In this document: positions 1 through 7,487 of the stretch, piece by piece | Layout: each line of letters opens with the position of its first letter | Numbering within the stretch: position 1 is the first letter of the stretch | Assembly (NCBI GenBank): GCA_964544155.1 | Contig: CAZJAH010000038.1 | Location: forward strand, 1 to 29,080 | Direction: 5' to 3' | Length of the DNA stretch: 29,080 bases | Origin: CAZJAH01 sp964544155 | GTDB lineage: Bacteria > Bacteroidota > Ignavibacteria > Kapaibacteriales > UBA2268 | Notes under the pieces: generated by a model | Told to the model about the DNA's origin: nothing | Databases searched by the model: none | Seen by the model: the letters and a program-made list of their open reading frames with translations, nothing else | Made by a program: the position numbers and the translations under genes

Positions 1-2
1 TT

Positions 3-443
3 TGGTCAGATATTGCAGTTAACTATCCTTCTGATAATGAGCAATATGTTTGGACAATACCGACTAATCTACTTGGGAAGAAGATCATGATAAAGCTATA
101 TAATCAGGATTTGGCCCATGAATCTTCTAGTTTGGGTTTTATTTCAATTGTGTCACCGCCCTTAATCAAGGCTTCAATGTTTGATTCTGAGGAACCAATT
201 AAGCAATTTGGTGTTTTCCCCAATCCATCAAATGGAACTATTTCGATATTCAATGAGTATCAGAATAAAGGCCACATCTATGTTTATGATATGCTGGGTA
301 ATGTGGTATACGAAAATGGTATGCAAGATACACAAATTATTGACATAAATTTACAAAAATATGTTGATGCTGGATCGTATTTAATCAGATGCCGTTTCGA
401 CAATGGTATTGAACATACTGAGAAGGTAATAATAACAAAGTAG
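3..443 (+). CDS. C-terminal part of a T9SS-secreted protein (type A sorting domain)
   Basis: The reading frame is open to the left edge, so the start and most of the gene lie outside the window; 146 residues remain. The last ~78 residues form a typical type A C-terminal sorting domain of the type IX secretion system: FGVFPNPSNG, a run of beta strands with IYVYDMLGNVVYE, then a YLIRC strand and the end EKVIITK. Proteins with this tail are exported by Sec, pass the outer membrane through T9SS and are often attached to the cell surface after the tail is removed. The stretch ahead of it (WSDIAVNYP...YVWTIPTN) looks like an extracellular beta-sandwich but is too short to assign. The first in-frame ATG (87) is internal and not the real start. 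The sorting domain is a confident call; the passenger function is unknown. Confidence 0.85.
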   Translation, partial: WSDIAVNYPSDNEQYVWTIPTNLLGKKIMIKLYNQDLAHESSSLGFISIVSPPLIKASMFDSEEPIKQFGVFPNPSNGTISIFNEYQNKGHIYVYDMLGNVVYENGMQDTQIIDINLQKYVDAGSYLIRCRFDNGIEHTEKVIITK

Positions 444-507
444 GTCCAAGTTATTTTAAGCAGGCGGATTGCTTTAATTCTCCGCAACATTATTGTCTTT
501 AAAACAT

Positions 508-534
508 AGCCGCTCATCCGGGCGGCTTGTCTTT
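508..534 (+). terminator. Rho-independent terminator after the T9SS gene
   Basis: A perfect 6-bp stem (AGCCGC at 508-513, GCGGCT at 522-527) with an 8-base loop is followed by the T-rich stretch TGTCTTT. It lies 65 bases after the stop of the T9SS gene and ahead of hflX, so it separates the two transcription units. The T run is short, so efficiency may be modest. Confidence 0.6.
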
Positions 535-600
535 ATCTATCCGGCTGATTTTCATTATTACGGCGCTAATATTTACGCGCGAATTGCGTCATTAAACTGT

Positions 601-606
601 TATAAT
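601..606 (+). promoter_or_regulatory. Candidate -10 box for the hflX run
   Basis: TATAAT lies 28 bases upstream of the chosen GTG start of hflX and downstream of the terminator, the right place for the promoter of the hflX-mfd-tsaB-purB run. No convincing -35 hexamer at 16-18 bases is visible, so this rests on one short motif. Confidence 0.25.
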
Positions 607-633
607 TTCATTGTTGAACTAATAATAATAATT

Positions 634-1908
634 GTGCACGAAGTAACTCCCAAACCCGAAAAGGCGATAGCAGCATCCGTTATACGAAAGGGCGGTGACA
701 GGGAAAAAGCTCTCGAATACCTCGATGAACTGGAATTTCTCGCGGAAACAGCCGGCGCCGAAGTTGTTGAAAAAATTTACCAGGAGCTGGAAAATCCAAA
801 CTCCGCTACCGTTGTCGGCAAAGGCAAGCTCGAGGAGCTTAAGCTCACTATCGAAGATGAGGGTATTAACCTCATTATTTTTGATGACGACTTAAGTCCC
901 GCGCAGGTCAGGAACCTTGAGAAGGCTCTTGATATTAAAGTCATGGACCGCAGCGGCATTATTCTGGATATATTCGCGGGCCGCGCCAAAACGCTCGAAG
1001 CCAAAACCCAGGTTGAACTGGCACAATTGCAGTACATGCTCCCCCGGCTGACAAGGATGTGGACTCACCTTTCCAAGCAGTACGGCGGAATCGGCACTAA
1101 AGGCCCCGGTGAAACCCAGATCGAGACTGATAGAAGAATCATCCGTACCAGGATACAGCTCCTGAAGGAAAAGCTGCTGGATATGGATACTCAGAGAGAG
1201 CAGCAAAGGAAAAAAAGAGAATCGATGCCGCGCTTTGCGCTTGTGGGCTATACCAACGCAGGCAAATCCACACTGATGAATACCATCACAAACTCAGACG
1301 TATATATTGAGGATAAACTCTTTGCCACACTGGATACCACAGTTCGCACTTTCGATATGCCTGGCGGGCAGAGAGCTTTGCTAAGTGATACTGTCGGGTT
1401 TATACGTAAGCTGCCCGCTCATCTTGTTGCTTCATTCCGCAGCACACTTGCCGAAGCTTCGGAAGCGGATGTGCTGCTGCATGTGGTGGATATTTCCAAT
1501 CCGCATTACAAAGATCATATTGAAGTAGTGGATAAAACCCTGGAATCGCTGAAGATAGATCATATACCCACGCTTGTGGTATTTAATAAAATAGACGCCG
1601 CGGATGAAGTGGAAGCCATGGCAGCAAAAAACCATGTATCCGAAGACAGCATTTTTATTTCAGCCAAAAGGGGGCTGAACGTGCAGACCCTTCTGCAAAA
1701 AATGCAGGAGCTCTACGAAGAAAAAAGCAAAGATATACGCCTTATGCTCCCTTACAGCAGGATGGATATGGCTGCAAAACTATATAATTTTTGCGATATT
1801 CTGGAAAGAAACGAAAAAGATGAAGGAATTGAGTTCTTTCTAAGGGTAACACCGGAAAATTATGAATATATAAAAAATTCCTACGGGGAGTACATTATCA
1901 ATGAGTGA
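634..1908 (+). CDS. hflX: HflX ribosome-splitting GTPase
   Basis: HflX is a cytosolic TRAFAC GTPase that binds the large ribosomal subunit and splits stalled or hibernating ribosomes after stress. The protein has the HflX-specific N-terminal domain (GKGKLEEL; GPGETQIETDRR) followed by the G domain: G1 GYTNAGKST at about 205-213, G3 DTVGF at 252-256 and G4 NKID at 318-321. The frame is open back to a TTG at 493, but that extension crosses the upstream terminator and looks non-coding. GTG at 634 gives 424 aa, matching the family, and MHEVTPKPEKA is a plausible N-terminus. No Shine-Dalgarno is evident. The stop overlaps the next gene's ATG, so the two are probably translationally coupled. Confidence 0.93.
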   Translation: MHEVTPKPEKAIAASVIRKGGDREKALEYLDELEFLAETAGAEVVEKIYQELENPNSATVVGKGKLEELKLTIEDEGINLIIFDDDLSPAQVRNLEKALDIKVMDRSGIILDIFAGRAKTLEAKTQVELAQLQYMLPRLTRMWTHLSKQYGGIGTKGPGETQIETDRRIIRTRIQLLKEKLLDMDTQREQQRKKRESMPRFALVGYTNAGKSTLMNTITNSDVYIEDKLFATLDTTVRTFDMPGGQRALLSDTVGFIRKLPAHLVASFRSTLAEASEADVLLHVVDISNPHYKDHIEVVDKTLESLKIDHIPTLVVFNKIDAADEVEAMAAKNHVSEDSIFISAKRGLNVQTLLQKMQELYEEKSKDIRLMLPYSRMDMAAKLYNFCDILERNEKDEGIEFFLRVTPENYEYIKNSYGEYIINE

Positions 1909-1948
1909 AAATAAAGAATATACAATGAGTGAAAATAAAGAATATACG
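1901..1948 (+). repeat. 24-bp tandem duplication containing the start codon
   Basis: Positions 1901-1924 and 1925-1948 are identical except for the last base (A versus G). Each copy carries ATGAGTGAAAATAAAGAA and so an in-frame ATG. The near identity implies a recent duplication by slippage or unequal exchange. Confidence 0.95.
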
Positions 1949-2119
1949 GTAAAGAATGTTATTAGGGATACACGGCGGGAAATTACCTATGAAATATGGG
2001 CAGATAGGAATCTTAGCCGCGAGGAAATGCTCCGCCAGGTGAAATTATTCAACTACGAAACAATAAATATCAGGCAAAAGCGCGGAGCCAGAGTTAAACT
2101 TTACGCCAGGGAAATGTAA
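1901..2119 (+). CDS. Small basic hypothetical protein between hflX and mfd
   Basis: A 72-aa soluble protein of unknown function. It begins inside the end of hflX (the ATG at 1901 overlaps the hflX TGA) with GGGGAG about 10 bases upstream, which favours this first ATG. Residues 1-16 are a perfect octapeptide duplication (MSENKEYT twice), caused by a DNA duplication that includes the start codon. The remainder (KNVIRDTRREITYEIW...YETINIRQKRG) has mixed charge with a basic end and no signal peptide or membrane segment. I recognise no family. Placement between two housekeeping genes and coupling to hflX suggest it is really translated. The ATG at 1925 could also start translation but is further from the ribosome site. 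Confidence 0.7.
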   Translation: MSENKEYTMSENKEYTVKNVIRDTRREITYEIWADRNLSREEMLRQVKLFNYETINIRQKRGARVKLYAREM

Positions 2120-2146
2120 TTCGGGAATTTATAATTAAAAGAACAA

Positions 2147-5100
2147 TTGCTTAATTTAGAAAAAAAAATAATTCCGGCCGTCAGCGGCAGCGATTTTTTT
2201 AAGAAGATCACAGAAAAATTATCCGGTGATAGAAGAGTATCGGCTGGCATGATGCACGGTTCGCTAAAATCATTTTTCGCTCAGTCATTGCGTGAGCATT
2301 ACAAAAAGCCGCTAATAGTCGTCTGCGAATCAACTGCCGCCGCGCAGGATTACTATCATGACCTCAGCCTGAATGGATCAGCCGGCAGAGCATCGCTGCT
2401 GACTCCGCCACCAAAAAACTTCAAAAGCGTTACCGAAGGCTCGCACTCCCATATAGGCTGGCTTATCGAAGGGCTGACAAATATCATCAAATATGATGAT
2501 ATGCTTACCATAACCACTCCGGAGATATTTGATATAGAGATACCTGCCCCCGAATTGATAGCCGATAACAGAATAACACTTAAAAAGGGGGGAAGTGTAG
2601 ATTTTGACGGATTTGTTAAAAATTTGGCATTAAACGGCTTCGACCGCAAGGATTATGTATCCGGCCAGGGCGATATAGCCGTTAGGGGCGGCATTGTCGA
2701 TATCTACCCTGTATCATGGGATAACCCGCTCAGGATTGAATTTTGGGGCGATGAGATAGAATCTATCAGAGAATTTAACACCCTCAGCCAGAGAAGCGTG
2801 CAGGAGCATGACGAGGTAGAATTCACGGCTTCACTTTTTCAGAATATAGAAAATGAAAAAATATCCGCCTTATTTGAGTACATAAGCGATGATACTATCT
2901 TCATCGTAGATTCACCCGAGCAGACTGACCCGGAAAAAAAAATTATTCCAAAGTTTGATAAATACCGGCTGATAGAGCTGAATTCATTTCATAATGACGT
3001 TAAGCTGCGATCGGCGCCACAACCCGATTTCGGAGGCTCGGTCAGAAAGCTTACCGACGAGCTGCGTAAACTTAAAGCATTCGGCCACGAGCTCATACTC
3101 ACGGCCGACAGTAGAATTCACCTGGAAAGAATGCAAGACCTTGTAGAGAATGCCATCACTGAGGGCGGAGCGCTCGAAACCATCGAAGGGATAAGCCCGG
3201 CCGAACCCGAAGATACATACAAAGCCCTTAACTGGGCGGAATCCTCTCCATCCGGGGGGTTTATTCTCAGGGATGCCGGCATATCCGTTTTCACGGAGCA
3301 TGAAATTTTCCAAAGGCGCAGGGCATCCAGGCCGGCATCCAAACAGGATAAAGGCATAACAATTAAAGAACTGCGCGCTCTCAGGCTCGGCGATTATGTA
3401 GTTCATGAAGATAAAGGAATTGGCCAGTTCGACGGATTCGAAACTGTAAAAATTGGCGGAAGCAACCAGGACTGCGTCCGAATACTCTTTGCCGGTGGAG
3501 ACCTGCTCTATGTTTCCATGAATTACATTAATAAAATCCAGAAATACCAGGCGCAGGAAGGAGCAGTACCTAAGCTTACAAAGCTCGGCAGCGCCGAATG
3601 GGTACGCAAAAAAGCCCGCGCCAAAAAAAGGCTCAAGGATATTGCCCGCGAGCTTATACAACTTTACGCCAAAAGAAAAATGGAGCCCGGTTTTGCCTTC
3701 CCTGCGGATAATGTATGGCAGAAAGAGTTCGAGGCATCTTTTATTTATGAAGATACACCCGACCAGGCCAAATCAACGGATGAGGTGAAAAAAGATATGG
3801 AATCTGCTACACCCATGGACAGGCTTGTCTGCGGTGATGTTGGGTTCGGTAAAACGGAAGTAGCCATCCGAGCGATTTTCAAGGCTGTGCAGGCCGGAAA
3901 GCAGGCAGCTGTTCTTGTGCCAACAACAATACTTGCGCAGCAGCATTATATGACTTTCCTCGACAGGCTGCATAAGTATCCGGTAATGGTAGATGTTATC
4001 TCCAGATTCCGCACGCCGGCTCAGCAAAAGCAGATACTCGAGAAGCTCAAAAGCGGCGGTATAGATATACTCATCGGCACGCACAGGCTGCTTAGCAAGG
4101 ATATTCATTTCAAAGACCTGGGCCTGCTTATAATTGACGAAGAGCACCGCTTCGGGGTAAGTGCTAAAGAAAAGCTGCGAGAGCTAAGGGCTACCGTGGA
4201 TACTCTTACACTTACAGCCACTCCTATACCCAGGACTCTGAATTTCTCTCTTATGGGAGCGCGCGACCTGAGCATTATTGAAACTCCTCCCCGGAACAGA
4301 CTGCCTGTGTATACGGAAATCATTGAATGGAATAATGACAAGCTGAGCGATTTTATACAAAGGGAGATATCCCGTGGAGGGCAGGTATTTTTCGTTAACG
4401 ATAAAATCGAAGACCTGGAAAAGATATCGATGGACCTGAAAATGCTAATGCCTGATGTTACATTCGGTATAGCTCACGGACAGATGAAGCCCACACAGAT
4501 CGAATCGGTTATGCAGAAATTCATCCAGAGGAAATATGATGTTCTGGTAACAACCAAAATTGTGGAATCCGGCCTTGATATACCCAACGCGAACACCATG
4601 ATAATCAACCGGGCGAATAATTTCGGCCTGGCTGAGCTGTATCAGTTGCGCGGAAGGGTAGGCCGCTCAAATCAACAGGCCTACTGCTATCTGGTGATTC
4701 CGCCGGTAGCAAAACTCTCTACAAAATCCATGCAGAGGCTGCAGGCCATTGAAGAATTCACCGATCTCGGAAGCGGATTCCAGCTTGCCATGCGGGATAT
4801 GGAAATACGCGGCGCCGGTAACCTCCTCGGAGCAGAGCAGAGCGGATATATAATCGATATTGGCTTTGAAATGTTCCAGAAAGTGCTCGATGAAGCCGTT
4901 GAAGAACTCCACAGGGAAGAATTCAGCTCTATATTTAAAGAGGTTAAGAAAGAGCCTATATTCGAAAATGAAGATGTTTCGATTGAATTGAATACCGATG
5001 CTCTGCTGCCAGAGAGCTATATACAGAACGAAACGGACAGGTTTATGTTCTACCGCAGGCTCTACAAGGTCAGGAACAACAGTGAGCTGGAAGAAGTTAC

Positions 5101-5455
5101 CTCAGAAATAATCGACAGGTTCGGGAAAATGCCGGAGCAGGCCAAAGAACTTGTCTTTGCTGTTAAAACGAGGATAGCCGCGCTTGATACCGGATTTACA
5201 AGGGTTATTATTAAGCCGCACCTCTTTGTGGCTGAATTTCCACCTGATAGCAAAGAATCATTCTATAAAAAAGCCTTTCCATACCTTGTTGATTTCATCA
5301 ACAGCATGGATCATACCCGGCTTAATCAAACTAAAACGAAACTTTACCTTGAAGTTAAGATACCCAACAGGGATAAAGCAGTAGAAATACTTTGGAAAAT
5401 AAAGCAGACACTCAAAAATTTTGAATACGAAGAAGAAGAACTTGAAAATGCCTGA
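2147..5455 (+). CDS. mfd: Transcription-repair coupling factor Mfd
   Basis: Mfd is an ATP-driven DNA translocase that pushes stalled RNA polymerase off DNA lesions and recruits UvrA/UvrB. Domains in order: UvrB-like N-terminal region (about 1-330), CarD-like RNA-polymerase interaction domain (GDYVVHEDKGIGQFDG at 415-430), RecG-like helicase core with Walker A GDVGFGKTE (563-571), DEEH box (664-667), LTLTATPIPRTL and the QLRGRVGR motif VI, then the C-terminal regulatory domain. The 1102 residues are slightly short of E. coli Mfd but normal for the family. An in-frame TAA at 2132 leaves TTG at 2147 as the earliest start; the first ATG would remove about 34 residues. The last 8 bases overlap tsaB. 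Confidence 0.95.
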   Translation: MLNLEKKIIPAVSGSDFFKKITEKLSGDRRVSAGMMHGSLKSFFAQSLREHYKKPLIVVCESTAAAQDYYHDLSLNGSAGRASLLTPPPKNFKSVTEGSHSHIGWLIEGLTNIIKYDDMLTITTPEIFDIEIPAPELIADNRITLKKGGSVDFDGFVKNLALNGFDRKDYVSGQGDIAVRGGIVDIYPVSWDNPLRIEFWGDEIESIREFNTLSQRSVQEHDEVEFTASLFQNIENEKISALFEYISDDTIFIVDSPEQTDPEKKIIPKFDKYRLIELNSFHNDVKLRSAPQPDFGGSVRKLTDELRKLKAFGHELILTADSRIHLERMQDLVENAITEGGALETIEGISPAEPEDTYKALNWAESSPSGGFILRDAGISVFTEHEIFQRRRASRPASKQDKGITIKELRALRLGDYVVHEDKGIGQFDGFETVKIGGSNQDCVRILFAGGDLLYVSMNYINKIQKYQAQEGAVPKLTKLGSAEWVRKKARAKKRLKDIARELIQLYAKRKMEPGFAFPADNVWQKEFEASFIYEDTPDQAKSTDEVKKDMESATPMDRLVCGDVGFGKTEVAIRAIFKAVQAGKQAAVLVPTTILAQQHYMTFLDRLHKYPVMVDVISRFRTPAQQKQILEKLKSGGIDILIGTHRLLSKDIHFKDLGLLIIDEEHRFGVSAKEKLRELRATVDTLTLTATPIPRTLNFSLMGARDLSIIETPPRNRLPVYTEIIEWNNDKLSDFIQREISRGGQVFFVNDKIEDLEKISMDLKMLMPDVTFGIAHGQMKPTQIESVMQKFIQRKYDVLVTTKIVESGLDIPNANTMIINRANNFGLAELYQLRGRVGRSNQQAYCYLVIPPVAKLSTKSMQRLQAIEEFTDLGSGFQLAMRDMEIRGAGNLLGAEQSGYIIDIGFEMFQKVLDEAVEELHREEFSSIFKEVKKEPIFENEDVSIELNTDALLPESYIQNETDRFMFYRRLYKVRNNSELEEVTSEIIDRFGKMPEQAKELVFAVKTRIAALDTGFTRVIIKPHLFVAEFPPDSKESFYKKAFPYLVDFINSMDHTRLNQTKTKLYLEVKIPNRDKAVEILWKIKQTLKNFEYEEEELENA

Positions 5456-6119
5456 TAAAGAAAAACACATATTAGCGATTGAGACTTCCGGCAGTGCCTG
5501 TTCCGTGGCGCTTGGCTCTGAAAGCGAATTAACAGCCTGCTACTCGGTATATTCCGGCAGCGCGCATGATAAAATGCTTGCAGAGCTTATTCGAAGGATT
5601 TTGGGGGATAATGGTATAAAAAGTGTTGATCTGAGCGCCGTGGCTTGTTCCGCGGGGCCGGGATCTTTTACCGGGCTTCGAATCGGAGCGGCGATTGCAA
5701 AAGCGATTTGCTTTGAAGGAGATATAAAACTTGTGCCCGTCAATACTATCGACGCGCCGGCGCTGCATTTTACGGAACTAGCAGGAGCAATGAACAAAAA
5801 GCAGATCGCCGTGCTGATAGGATCTCACAAGGACTTCTATTACCTGGGCATTTATGATAATGAAGCAAAACCCGCCGGTGAGATCGGAATTTTCCCCGCT
5901 GAAGTGATCCGTGAAAAGCTGAATGATGAAACGCTGATAACAGGCCCGGCCGCGGCGAATTTCGGAGGAAGGGAAACACCTATAACCGCCGATATGATCC
6001 TTAAAGCCGGTAGAATTCTATTAAATGATAATAAATATATTGATCCCGATGAATTCGTGCCTTTTTATTATCAGGAATTTGTCCCGAAACAAGCAAAGAA
6101 CAAAGAGCTAAATATTTAA
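5448..6119 (+). CDS. tsaB: TsaB, tRNA t6A-modification partner of TsaD
   Basis: TsaB is an inactive ASKHA-fold paralogue that dimerises with TsaD and scaffolds the TsaBDE complex, which makes the N6-threonylcarbamoyladenosine at position 37 of ANN-decoding tRNAs. The N-terminal ASKHA half is clear: ILAIETSGSACSVAL at 8-22, the SAHDKML stretch at about 38, and the hallmark GPGSFTGLRIG at 70-80. At 223 aa it matches the family. A TTG at 5421 would extend the frame deeper into mfd, but ATG at 5448, overlapping the mfd stop and preceded by a purine-rich GAAGAAGAA stretch, gives the normal N-terminus. The overlap implies coupled translation with mfd. Confidence 0.9.
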   Translation: MPDKEKHILAIETSGSACSVALGSESELTACYSVYSGSAHDKMLAELIRRILGDNGIKSVDLSAVACSAGPGSFTGLRIGAAIAKAICFEGDIKLVPVNTIDAPALHFTELAGAMNKKQIAVLIGSHKDFYYLGIYDNEAKPAGEIGIFPAEVIREKLNDETLITGPAAANFGGRETPITADMILKAGRILLNDNKYIDPDEFVPFYYQEFVPKQAKNKELNI

Positions 6120-6131
6120 AAGGAAGAGGAA

Positions 6132-7427
6132 ATGGTACCACGCTATACCCGCCCGGAAATGGGCAGTATTTGGGAAGATGATAATAAGTTTAAAATTTGG
6201 CTGGAAATAGAGGTGCTTGCTGTTGAAGCACAGGCCGAACTGGGGCTTGTGCCTAAAGAAGCCGCCAGAGAGATCAGAGAAAAAGCTAATGCCGATCCGA
6301 AAAGGATTCTTGAAATTGAAGAAACTACAAAGCATGATATAATTGCTTTTCTGACAAATGTCGAGGAATATGTCGGTGATAATTCCCGATATATCCATTT
6401 GGGGATGACTTCCAGCGATGTGCTGGATACCTGCCTTGCTGTTCAGATGAAGCAGGCCGGCGGGATAATCCTCAAAGATTTACACAGGCTTTTGGATATT
6501 CTCGGGCGCAGAGCTAAGGAATTCCGCCATACTCTCTGCGTCGGAAGAAGCCACGGCATTCATGCCGAGCCTACAAGCTTCGGACTGAAACTGGCACTTT
6601 GGTATGACGAATGCAAAAGGAATATCAAAAGATTCGAAGCCGCACTCGACGAAGCCAAAACCGGCAAGATAAATGGCGCTGTAGGCACCTTCGAGCATCT
6701 TCCGGCAGAGGTAGAGGAATATGTTTGCGGGAAGTTAGGCCTTAAGCCTGCAGCTATCAGCACACAGGTAGTTCAGAGGGACAGGCATGCGGAATTTTTG
6801 AATGCCATAGCGCTGATCGGCTCCCTGCTTGAAAAGATCGCTACCGAGATTAGGCATTTACAGCGCACCGAAGTACTCGAAGCCGAAGAGTTCTTTTCAA
6901 AAGGGCAAAAAGGCAGCTCAGCCATGCCACACAAGCGCAATCCCATAGCTTCGGAAAATATATCCGGGCAGGCGAGGCTGCTCAGGACAAACGCCCTTGC
7001 CGCTATTGAGAATAATACTCTATGGCATGAAAGGGATATTTCTCACAGCAGCGTGGAAAGAGTTATAATGCCTGACTGCACAATATCGGTGGATTACATC
7101 CTGAATCGTACCTGCAATCTTTTAGATAAACTAATCGTTTACCCTGAAAATATGCTCAAAAATATGAATATTACACTCGGGCTGGTTTATTCGCAGAAAA
7201 TTCTCCTGGAACTTGCCCGCCGCGGCCTGCCACGGCAGAAAGCTTATGAAATGGTGCAGTGTTCCGCTATGAAAACATGGAATGAAAAGCGCCCGTTCGA
7301 AGAAACACTGCTCGAAAATGAAGAGCTTACCAGGCATCTATCTGAAAGCGAAATTAAAGCCCTGTTCAATCATGACCGCCTGTTTGATAATGTGGACATG
7401 ATATTCAAAAGGGTAGGGATAGAATAA
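6132..7427 (+). CDS. purB: Adenylosuccinate lyase PurB
   Basis: PurB catalyses two beta-eliminations of fumarate: SAICAR to AICAR in purine synthesis, and adenylosuccinate to AMP. This 431-aa protein is full length with the fumarase/aspartase superfamily signatures: TSSDV at 93-97, GRSHGIHAEP around the catalytic acid H141, and the mobile signature loop GSSAMPHKRNP at 261-271 with the catalytic serine. The start ATG has a strong purine-rich ribosome site (AGGAAGAGGA at 6121-6130). It follows tsaB by 12 bases and is the last gene of the + strand run, ending before the hairpin at 7457. The sequence is of the short, bacillus/archaeal-like PurB type rather than the longer E. coli type. Confidence 0.95.
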   Translation: MVPRYTRPEMGSIWEDDNKFKIWLEIEVLAVEAQAELGLVPKEAAREIREKANADPKRILEIEETTKHDIIAFLTNVEEYVGDNSRYIHLGMTSSDVLDTCLAVQMKQAGGIILKDLHRLLDILGRRAKEFRHTLCVGRSHGIHAEPTSFGLKLALWYDECKRNIKRFEAALDEAKTGKINGAVGTFEHLPAEVEEYVCGKLGLKPAAISTQVVQRDRHAEFLNAIALIGSLLEKIATEIRHLQRTEVLEAEEFFSKGQKGSSAMPHKRNPIASENISGQARLLRTNALAAIENNTLWHERDISHSSVERVIMPDCTISVDYILNRTCNLLDKLIVYPENMLKNMNITLGLVYSQKILLELARRGLPRQKAYEMVQCSAMKTWNEKRPFEETLLENEELTRHLSESEIKALFNHDRLFDNVDMIFKRVGIE

Positions 7428-7456
7428 AAATATATAAGTTCTAAAGCAAAAAACAG

Positions 7457-7487
7457 CCCGCGGGATTTGAACCGCGGGTTATTTTTT
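7457..7487. terminator. Bidirectional terminator between purB and the pse operon
   Basis: A 7-bp perfect GC stem (CCCGCGG at 7457-7463, CCGCGGG at 7472-7478) with an 8-base loop is followed on the + strand by TTATTTTTT. On the - strand it is followed by CTGTTTTTTG. It lies between convergent genes and can stop both. The TAA of the - strand glycosyltransferase gene (7481-7479) abuts the stem. Confidence 0.85.

Noticed and set aside
493..633. Upstream extension of hflX from a TTG (47 more residues)
   Set aside because: It would cross the terminator hairpin at 508-534 and adds residues unlike HflX; GTG 634 gives the normal length.
2984..3661. 225-codon open frame antisense to mfd
   Set aside because: It lies wholly inside the conserved Mfd RID/helicase region, resembles no protein family and is explained by the codon bias of the sense gene.
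5421..5447. Earlier TTG start for tsaB
   Set aside because: It adds nine Lys/Asn-rich residues encoded within mfd; ATG 5448 gives the family-typical N-terminus and the usual short overlap.
7457..7478. Minus-strand GGTTCAAATCC-like sequence resembling a tRNA T arm
   Set aside because: No acceptor, D or anticodon arms lie beside it; the upstream bases are the coding end of the glycosyltransferase. It is the terminator hairpin.
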